This document shows positions 56,596-64,000 of a stretch of DNA of 64,000 nucleotides, one piece after another. The notes below the pieces were generated by a model. It searched no databases. It had not been told where the DNA came from and was given only the letters and a program-made list of their open reading frames with translations. The position numbers and the translations under genes were made by a program. Source of the stretch: Neurospora tetrasperma FGSC 2508 (taxonomy: Eukaryota > Ascomycota > Sordariomycetes > Sordariales > Sordariaceae); assembly GCF_000213175.1 (NCBI RefSeq), contig NW_009799101.1, positions 394,501 to 458,500 on the forward strand, given 5' to 3'. The stretch's first letter is position 1, and each line of letters begins with the position of its first letter.

Positions 56596-57627
56596 ATGAT
56601 GGCCTCCTCCTCCTCCTCCTCCTCCCAACCCATCACCCTCACCTACCTAACCGTCGACGTCTTCACCTCGACGCGCTACCTCGGCAACCCCCTAGCCGTA
56701 GTCCTCATCCCCGCCTCTCTTCGTCGCCATCTCACCCAAGACGTCAAACAGCTCATCGCCCGCGAATTCAACTTCTCCGAGACCGTCTTTCTGCATACAC
56801 TAGACGACGAAGCGCGCGATGGCTTGACTTCTACCAGCCGGGAAATCGACATCTTCACCATCGAGGAGGAACTCCCTTTTGCCGGACATCCCACGGTGGG
56901 AACGGCGTACCTCGTGCTGAACCATTTCGGTTGGAAGCATGTTGATACGCTTGTTACTAAGGCGGGACCGATTACTATTAGACCGACGTCCGAAGGAAGG
57001 GTGAAAGCTACGATTCCGCATGCTGTGCGTGTTCATAGGCAGACGTTGGGCGGGGTATTGAATGGACAGAAAGAAGGGGAGGTGAAGGATATGATTAACG
57101 CTGCGCTATCGAATGATCCAGAGATTAGAGAGGCAGAGTTGAATGGGCCGGTGGTTAGTATCGTTCGGGGAATGACGTTTTTATTGGTCAAGTTGCCGAG
57201 CTTGGAACATTTGGCAAAGGTGTCGACGGCGAAGAGGCTGGATTTTAGCAAAGTGGAGGAGTTGTTGGATAAAGGGGAGTGGGAAGGCGGGTTTGTGTCC
57301 AGGTATTATTATGTGGCGACGGAGGAGAGAAAGGATGAGGAGAGTGGGAGGAAGGAGTACAAGTTTAGGACGAGGATGGTGGAGTTGGGATTTGAAGATC
57401 CGGCGACGGGCAGTGCGGCGTGTACGCTGGCGAGCTACTTGACGGTTAGTGGGAGGGAGATGGGAGGGGCGAGGTTTGAGTTGACGCAGGGCGTGGAGAT
57501 GGGGAGGCAGAGTGAGATTGAGGTGGAGACGACGGCGGTGGAGGGGGAGAATGGGGAGGTGAAGGTGAAGGATTTGTATTTGGGAGGAACGGCAGTGGTG
57601 GTTACAAAGGGAAGTATTTATGTGTAG
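56596..57627 (+). CDS. PhzF-family isomerase-like protein
   Basis: An intronless frame of 343 residues. Family members have the two-domain diaminopimelate-epimerase fold and act as isomerases on small carboxylate metabolites (PhzF in phenazine synthesis); most eukaryotic members have no known substrate. Visible signatures are the N-terminal VDVFTSTRYLGNPLAVV, the catalytic glutamate E62 in NFSETVF, FTIEEELPFAGHPTVGTA, and the second-half FEDPATGSAACTLASYL. The sequence after the start is a Ser run. The first ATG (56596) is immediately followed by another (56599); either may be used. The coding strand moves from C-rich to G-rich after about 56,900. There is no phenazine or secondary-metabolite cluster around it, so a housekeeping or detoxifying role is more likely than antibiotic synthesis. 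Confidence 0.94.
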   Translation: MMASSSSSSSQPITLTYLTVDVFTSTRYLGNPLAVVLIPASLRRHLTQDVKQLIAREFNFSETVFLHTLDDEARDGLTSTSREIDIFTIEEELPFAGHPTVGTAYLVLNHFGWKHVDTLVTKAGPITIRPTSEGRVKATIPHAVRVHRQTLGGVLNGQKEGEVKDMINAALSNDPEIREAELNGPVVSIVRGMTFLLVKLPSLEHLAKVSTAKRLDFSKVEELLDKGEWEGGFVSRYYYVATEERKDEESGRKEYKFRTRMVELGFEDPATGSAACTLASYLTVSGREMGGARFELTQGVEMGRQSEIEVETTAVEGENGEVKVKDLYLGGTAVVVTKGSIYV

Positions 57628-57983
57628 TGGATTTGATATAGAGTTGAATGTGATGCCGTCGGTGCTAAGCATGGTGTTGAAGTTGAGTATGACGAGCAAA
57701 AGATACATTGCCAAAGTACCTCCTCGACGCAATCCTTTACGAAACATGATTGGCCACTCACCGTGGTATGCGGCTCGGTGTGGCTCAAGCTTGGCGTTGG
57801 TTCTCTGCCTGCCGCCAAACCTCCAAGTACCTCTAGCGTCGTCCAGCTCCAGGCCGTCTGCTGGCTGGCTGGCTGGCTGGCCGTGGCGCGTTGCAACAAA
57901 AAAGTTGGAGGACGACATTGACATCGCGACTTGAAACCAAACAACACATTATACAGATTTCGCATTGCAGTCATATTGTCAAG
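57628..57983. other. Short intergenic spacer
   Basis: 356 bases between two genes on the same strand, with a short GGCT tandem repeat near 57,861-57,880. It must contain the PhzF 3' region and the Prp19 promoter. Confidence 0.5.
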
Positions 57984-59728
57984 ATGCTTTGCGCCCGTAT
58001 GTCCCAGCTCTAAGCTACCGTTGCGCAGCGCTGTGCTAACCGATTGACGCAGTATCCGGAGAGGTTCCCGAGGAGCCTGTTGTCTCGAGAAAGACCGGTA
58101 CGCGCACTCTTCGTCATTGTTGTCACCATCACCGAGATCCCCACCATTCCCACCGCTTCTGTTCCCACCAAGCCACACCAGATGCTTCCACGACAGGCCA
58201 AAATGCGATGCCATACTGACACATCCCAGGCGCCGTCTTCGAGAAGCGATTGATCGAAAAGTACATCCAAGAGAACCACAAAGAACCCGGCACCGATGAA
58301 GAGCTAGACGTCGAAGACCTCCTCCCCGTCAAGACAAATCGGATCGTCCGCCCCCGCCCCCCGCAATTCACATCCCTCCCATCCATGCTCAAGGCCTTCC
58401 AAGACGAGTGGGACGCCCTGGTACTAGAGTCATACAACACGAGGCAACAACTGGCGAGGACAAGGGAGGAATTGGCCACGGCGCTCTACCAGAACGATGC
58501 CGCCGTTCGCGTGATTGCTCGCTTGACCAAGGAGCGCGATGAGGCCCGCGAGGCCCTTTCCAGACTTACAGTTACGGCTTCTGCTGGCGGTGCCGCGACT
58601 GGTGATGCTATGGCGGTGGACAGCGAGGGTCTGCCCGAGGCGTTGGCTGCACATGTTGATGATGTTCAGGCCGAGTACGTTTACCGCGCTCCGTCACCTT
58701 GAAAAAGTTAAATGCTGACGATTTACCGATCTACAGAAAGCAAAAGGGCCGCAAGAAGCGACCAGTCCCCGAAGGCTGGGCCACCACAGAAGACATTTCG
58801 GCTCTGCAACAAACCGCCTACACAGATCTCCCCGTCACACAAGCAACCTCGCTTGCCCTCAACGGTGGTTATGCGGCAGTCGGTGGATTGGACGGCAAGG
58901 TGGATCTCTACTCGGTCGAGGCCAAGGCACACGAACGCTCTTTGGAGGTTGGCGAGCCAGTGACCGCCACGGTATGGATCGGCAACAAGGTCGTCTCGGC
59001 CACTTCGAAGGGCAGTGTCAAGGCTGTTGAGGGCGGTGTCGAGACTGGTTCTGTTACGGAACACGCTGGTGCCGTGACGGGTCTGGCGGTGCACCCTGGC
59101 GAGCAGATTCTTGCTTCGGTGGGCGTGGACAAGGGCATCATCTTTTACGATTTGCAGTCGTTGCAGCGTGTGGCGCGTGTTTATACTGATGCTGGTATGT
59201 ACCCTTTCACCACCCCTCCTCACATTCTCAAGTTACTAATATGGACAAACAGAACTCACATCCTGCGCCTTCCACCCCGACGGCCACCTCTTCGCCGCCG
59301 GCACGCAATCCGGCCAGATCGAGATCTTTGACACCAAGACCCTCCAGCGCATGGCCAACTTCACCCTTGGCGCCCCCGTCAAGACCCTTGTCTTTTCCGA
59401 AAATGGCTTCTGGTTCGCCGCCACGGGCGTCGGCCAGTCGTCCGTCACCATCTTCGATCTGCGAAAGGAAGGCGACGCCGCGCGGGCCAAGGAGCTCCAG
59501 ACTGGCGACGTGTCCGGCCTAGCCTGGGATTACACGGGCCAGTACCTCGCCACTGCCGGATCGCAGGGCGTTACGGTGCAGCAGTATGTCAAGGCTAGCA
59601 AGTCGTGGACGGAGCCGTTGAGGACAAGCACGCCGGCTGTGGCGGTGCAGTGGGGAGACAAGGCGAGGCAGTTGGTGGCCGTCAGCAAAGAGGGCGTAGT
59701 TTCTGTGTTGGAGCCGAAGAGCGAGTAG
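57984..59728 (+). CDS. prp19: Prp19, U-box E3 ligase of the spliceosome
   Basis: Exons 57984-57996, 58053-58097, 58230-58674, 58737-59194 and 59253-59728 give 478 residues, the usual Prp19 length. The U-box lies at 1-70 (MLCALSGEVPEEPVVSRKTG, AVFEKRLIEKYIQEN, with DVEDLLPVKTNRIVRPRPPQ). The coiled-coil tetramerisation region follows (SLPSMLKAFQDEWDALVLES, then TRQQLARTREELATALYQND). The C-terminal half is a WD40 propeller. Prp19 is the core of the NineTeen complex, which ubiquitinates spliceosome components and also acts in DNA repair. The first exon codes only 13 bases (ATG CTT TGC GCC C) and splices to the rest of the U-box; homologues share the MLCA(I/L)SG start, which supports this. Introns are 56, 132, 62 and 58 nt. 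Confidence 0.95.
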
Positions 59729-61436
59729 GACCGCATTGGAAAACACGAAACGTCGGACTCGGAAACGCCCTAGGTGGGGTCGGCTTTGGAGGACCCAAGA
59801 AGATTAAAGTGATGGGCTGGAGGAGGAGCGAAAGAGGAGATAGGGGTTGATTGGTTGACGTCAACTCATGATGAGAGAGGGCTCAATGCCAGTCTGCCCA
59901 GTATGACGCAAAACATAAACAGCTTGTAAAGTAATTCATTGGTTTATCTGGACTCGAGCGTGAAAAAGATATTTGATGAATAGGCCTAGTTTAGAACTGT
60001 GCGACGGAAGCAAGTTGTTTCAAGAGCATATCTGTCTTGTATATGTCTTCACCTTCTGATCATGCCGAAGCAAAACTTGGAGATTCTGTGGTGATACTGC
60101 TATATAGCTTCACCTTTGTAGTTTGTAATCTCAACTTTAGCAGTGCCTGCGCTCAAACAGCTTGCATATCACAGTCCATCATCAGACCCTGGAAGAGCTC
60201 ACGACGAGAACTGGGGATAGTGCGACGTGATAGGCTGACAGCTGTTTGTTCCTGAACGCCCGAATCGGGATGCAGGTAAGGTGGTGTACAATTGGACCCC
60301 TATGTCTGGCTGTTAAGGATACAGCGTTGTGACAGGGTCTTTTGCCTGCAGTACTGCTAAGGTACTAACAGAGCTACATCAGGCTTGGTCAGCGTCAAGT
60401 TACTATAGAAACTTAGGTATGAAAGACACCAATTGAGGTGTTGATGAATGATCTTGTGCCTCAGTTAAAAAACAAACGACTTCCTCCGTGCCGGTTACCT
60501 ACCTACCGTAGACACTCGGTTATACTAGTTGGCAAAAAGCCTTCCCTCTTTGAGCGCCCGACAGTGCAAGCACAGGAAGCCGCATACCTCTACTTCTGTA
60601 CACATGTCCGCTCAGTTAGTGAAGGCTCTACCGTAATGCCCAACACTATCTTGCCTAGACGGCATTCCGAAGCACAGGCTCTGACTCGAGTGATACAGAT
60701 CTGCGCCCTGCCTGATATCCAGGTTTCCAGGCATTTGTTGAGGTTAGCTTTTTGCTAGCTAACCGAGTTTCTACGGTACTTCCCTCAACCATTCTTATAA
60801 GAAGTTTGGCAGGAAGCCTTGGTGGTAACTTTTTTTTTTTTTTTTTTTTTTTCTCCAGTGTCACAAAATATCAAAGCCTCAGTTCCTTCCTTTGTTGACC
60901 AAGTCTACACTATTCATCGATCACGGTGATGGTTGGCTCTCATCTTTCAATTTCTTTCCGCTCACCCAAAAAACAACAGCTTGAAACCACAACACGCTAT
61001 TCGCTCATTTGCTGACCAAGCTGACCAAGCTGCGTTTGCCACCACCCACCCCTCGAGGCTGCAGACAGCTAGCTCTCCTTCAACCCTGACCTCGTTGTGC
61101 CTGATCACCGTCCAGCATCCCTAGGTAGGGACGAATTGGACATTTGGGTCTGGTTCCCAAATTCACTTCAACACGTGCACTTGTTGAATCAGCAGGGCGG
61201 TTCGGCTTCATCCCGGTCGTTCATCACCAGCGGCAAGGGGGACCACACTGGTGTTGGCCCGAAAGCTCGAGGTCAGTCTGTGCATTGCTGCTCTCCCCAA
61301 TCTTCCAGTTAGGGAAATGCGCGGAGGCGACTGTCAGTGAATAAGCAATTTCACCCACCGAACACCGACACTGGCACCGCGACTTCGCAGTGGAATCAAC
61401 CTCCTTCCTCCCCCTTCCATTTCCCCCCGGGTCATT
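59729..61436. other. Intergenic region, 1.7 kb
   Basis: No gene is recognised. It includes a 23-base T run at 60830-60852 and a C-rich leader before the RING gene. Confidence 0.45.
60830..60852. repeat. 23-base T run
   Basis: An uninterrupted homopolymer in non-coding DNA; its length may be unstable. Confidence 0.95.
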
Positions 61437-63695
61437 ATGGACGCGGCAGACGGCTGGTTTGATGACGAGGGCGGATTCTTGTACCAGGTTGAGCGATTGG
61501 TCGCTGAGGGCGAAGGGCAATTCGAGGACCACTACGAAGACCATTTGGACAACGGCAACGACAGCAGTGACATTGACCTTGACCTGAGTCTCGACGAGAG
61601 TGAAGACGATCACGAAGTTCCTGGATTGGACTGGGATCACAATTTGGACGACAACAACAACAACATTGACCTAGACCTTGACGACGAAGAAGGAGAAGAA
61701 GAGGAGGAAGAGAATCACTACAACGTTGGCGGCGGTTCGCTGTCGCCCCGCCATCGACAGAGTCCACATTCCCCACAGTCTCCGTCATCTAGCGAATCTA
61801 GCCTGGTCGACGCCGACCCTGGATTTGACATCGACCTCGACCTTCCTTACGATTTTGACCACGACTTCGGCCTTGACATTCCCGGCTTTCACGATTACTC
61901 CGACAACAGCGACAACAGCCTCGATCTTGACAGCAGCGGCTTCCTTTCGTCAGATACAGAACAAGACAGCGAACACGACAACGACAACACCTCTAGCGAA
62001 GAAAGCGACGATTCTGATTCCTCTCTCGACCGCCGTCTCCGCGAACAATTTGACATCTTCGAAGCCAGCGCACGTATTGAGGCACGTCTTGACGAACTAG
62101 AACAACGCCGCCAGCTATTTGTGCAAGGACTGGCTGAGGCGCGTCGACGGTTTGCATCGATTGCAGGAGAGGAAAACCGCCACGAACAACATCGTCACCA
62201 CCCGTATCGCGTGCCGGCTCTGCTTGACCGTCGCCGTGCTCAACAACAGCGGCAAGGCGGGGGAGGTGTTTTAGGTTCGGGTGAAGGAGCAGCAGGTGCC
62301 CCGCGAGGAGGACAAAACCTTGCCGCCAACATATTGGACGAACTAGTCGAGATGGAAGTAGAATGGGCGGGCCAGGGCGGCAACGCTGGCCGGCGGGCAG
62401 GTAGGCGTACTCCCGCTGCTGCCGCCGCCAATAACAACCTCAACCCCGCGCAACCACAACAACAAGACCAACAAGCTCAAGTTGTCATCGACTTGACCTC
62501 AGATCTGGAAGATTCCGACGCCGAGCCCGCTGCCCTTCCTCGAGCTGGTGGAAATCGAGCTATAAACAACCGCCGTCATCATCATCATCACAACCCCGCA
62601 GCATCAGCAGCACGCCGCGCACGCCGCGCAATGTCCGCCAACAACGCCAACAACGGCGCTCCTGCCCAAGCTGGCAACGGATTTGCCGAGGTCATCGACC
62701 TTACGCTGGACGATGACGAACCCGCCCCAGCTGGTCCAGCTGCCAGCGGTCACCGCAACCACCGCTCTCCTCACCGCGAACCCGGCAACGTCGAACGTAG
62801 CCGTAGGCCCGTGAATCGCCGCCCGGCCGCCAACGAACTGATTGTCGACCTAGGCGAAGTTGACTCAGACGACGACGACGCCGTGGCTCGCGCCGCTCAT
62901 CGCTCAGTAGCACGTAACGCCACCGCCGCCGCCCGTCCCCCAGCCGCCGCCGGTAGAGCCGCGCGCGCAGTACCAGGCGCTGGCATGTTTGGCAACTTCT
63001 ACCACCTTTTCCGCCTGGGCGCTTTCGCCAACGTCCGACCGGATCTCGAAGTCCAACTTATTGGCTTGGACGCGAACAACAATCCGCTGGGAAGGAACTT
63101 GCCACATCTCGACTACGGTAACAATGGACGAAACGGAGTTGCGGCGGCTGCGGCTGCTGCTGCTGCTGCGGCTGCGGCAGAACAGCAGAGGAACGCCAAT
63201 GCGCCGCCACCGCCTAGAGAAGGGTTCACGCGGGCTACGGGAGAGGATCTTACGGTGGTTTGTCCGAGTTGTGAGGAGGAATTGGCTTATGATCCTGACG
63301 AGGAAGATCAAAAAGCGGGGCCGACACCGAAGAAGGCGAGGACGAAGAAGGATCGAGAGGAACACTTCTTTTGGGCTGTCAAGGAGTGTGGTCACGTATG
63401 TTTTTTTTCTCTCTTTTCTCTATATGCCCCTTGCTCTTCCCCCGGCTCGTGTGGTGATGATGGTGATCTAACGATCGAATCAACGAAACAGGTCTACTGC
63501 AAGAAATGCTACGAAAACCGCAAGTGCACAAAGAACACGGGCTTCAAACACAAGGATCAGGGGTCCTCTGCGTCGGGCGCGGCTGGTTCTAGTTCCGGCG
63601 CTGTGGCGGCCAAGAACCTCAAGGTCCTTTGCGCCGTGGACGATTGCACGACTGATGTCAGCTACAAGACGGCGTGGGTTGGTTTGTTCTTGTGA
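61437..63695 (+). CDS. RING-type protein with three SUMO-interacting motifs
   Basis: Exons 61437-63395 and 63492-63695 give 720 residues. The N-terminal half is acidic and disordered (Asp/Ser/Glu runs). Three hydrophobic-acidic SIM-like motifs follow: VIDLTSDLEDSD (about 350), VIDLTLDDDE (about 419) and LIVDLGEVDSDDDD (about 468). A C-terminal zinc module has C609 and C612 (VVCPSCEEELAYD), C651 and H653 (KECGHVYC), C656 and C659 (CKKC), and a last CAVDDC pair, a RING-like ligand pattern. SIMs plus a RING are the hallmark of SUMO-targeted ubiquitin ligases (Slx8/RNF4 type), so a nuclear role in SUMO-dependent protein turnover and genome stability is inferred. The 96-nt intron lies between the H653 and C656 ligands and is stopless. 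Ala and His runs are present. Ligase activity is not proven by sequence. Confidence 0.85.
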   Translation: MDAADGWFDDEGGFLYQVERLVAEGEGQFEDHYEDHLDNGNDSSDIDLDLSLDESEDDHEVPGLDWDHNLDDNNNNIDLDLDDEEGEEEEEENHYNVGGGSLSPRHRQSPHSPQSPSSSESSLVDADPGFDIDLDLPYDFDHDFGLDIPGFHDYSDNSDNSLDLDSSGFLSSDTEQDSEHDNDNTSSEESDDSDSSLDRRLREQFDIFEASARIEARLDELEQRRQLFVQGLAEARRRFASIAGEENRHEQHRHHPYRVPALLDRRRAQQQRQGGGGVLGSGEGAAGAPRGGQNLAANILDELVEMEVEWAGQGGNAGRRAGRRTPAAAAANNNLNPAQPQQQDQQAQVVIDLTSDLEDSDAEPAALPRAGGNRAINNRRHHHHHNPAASAARRARRAMSANNANNGAPAQAGNGFAEVIDLTLDDDEPAPAGPAASGHRNHRSPHREPGNVERSRRPVNRRPAANELIVDLGEVDSDDDDAVARAAHRSVARNATAAARPPAAAGRAARAVPGAGMFGNFYHLFRLGAFANVRPDLEVQLIGLDANNNPLGRNLPHLDYGNNGRNGVAAAAAAAAAAAAAEQQRNANAPPPPREGFTRATGEDLTVVCPSCEEELAYDPDEEDQKAGPTPKKARTKKDREEHFFWAVKECGHVCFFSLFSLYAPCSSPGSCGDDGDLTIESTKQVYCKKCYENRKCTKNTGFKHKDQGSSASGAAGSSSGAVAAKNLKVLCAVDDCTTDVSYKTAWVGLFL

Positions 63696-64000
63696 TCTTC
63701 AGTCTATCTGGGGCGCAATGGATGTTGTCGTCGGTGTACTATCGTCGCATCTGGTGTCAGCCGGCGGTGTAAACATCGACCAAGATGACGGACGGCGGAC
63801 AATATGGACAGCGTCGTCCAGGCTCTTGCAGCTTTCCTCTCTACGACATGTTCACCCCGGTGGCCCTTCCATTTTACAAAGGGCGTTTCATTTCGGTTGA
63901 CCACTTGTCCTTCCACGGACGGACTTTCCAACCTTACCTCTCCCACGACGGGTCCCTCTCTCGAATTTCTTGTTTTTCCGTTTGACGCCTCACAGCGCCT
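63696..64000. other. Downstream flank
   Basis: The 3' region of the RING gene; no further feature is seen before the window ends. Confidence 0.5.

Overview
The window reads as nuclear DNA of a filamentous ascomycete, most likely Sordariales and close to Neurospora. The signs are short introns (mostly 49-132 nt, with GTRNGT donors and CTRAC-like branch sites), fungus-restricted domains (Clr5, DUF4604, DUF2235 phospholipase-like), long pyrimidine-rich leaders, abundant simple repeats and decayed AT-rich MITE-like insertions that look RIP-affected. Nothing suggests a prokaryotic, organellar or viral replicon, and I recognise no tRNA, 5S rRNA, CRISPR or retroelement.

Layout. A SANT/Myb-like regulator (1003-2105, +) is followed by a gene-poor stretch and an IlvD/Edd dihydroxy-acid dehydratase (6432-8988, +). 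A long leader region precedes a glutamine-rich Myb protein (16039-17471, +, with a possible distant first exon at 14459). After 5 kb without a recognisable gene comes a GPI-anchored CRH-type GH16 chitin-glucan transglycosylase (22612-24169, +). A Clr5-domain protein (27779-29394, +) with an 80-residue tandem repeat follows, then a DUF4604 protein (30816-31493, +) and cytochrome c oxidase subunit 4 (33505-32147, -). A low-complexity orphan (37576-39090, +), OHCU decarboxylase (40094-40825, +), a dynamin-family GTPase (41586-43893, +) and a DUF2235 hydrolase (45783-48266, +) lie next. A 1336-residue coiled-coil orphan (53856-49846, -), a PhzF-family protein (56596-57627, +), the spliceosomal U-box protein Prp19 (57984-59728, +) and a RING protein with three SUMO-interacting motifs (61437-63695, +) close the window.

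The genes do not form a pathway or operon. They are a typical fungal mix of housekeeping functions (respiration, splicing, branched-chain amino acid and urate metabolism, wall assembly) and lineage-restricted regulators. The 5.3-5.6 kb and 48.6-49.2 kb intergenic regions carry copies of one small TIR element, with a fragment near 55.7 kb.

Most interesting: the RING/SIM protein, a plausible SUMO-targeted ubiquitin ligase whose RING is split by a stopless in-frame intron; the MITE family; the Clr5 tail repeats; and a recurring switch from C-rich to G-rich coding strand along single genes. Exon boundaries were placed by hand from splice signals and reading frame; no search or alignment program was run.
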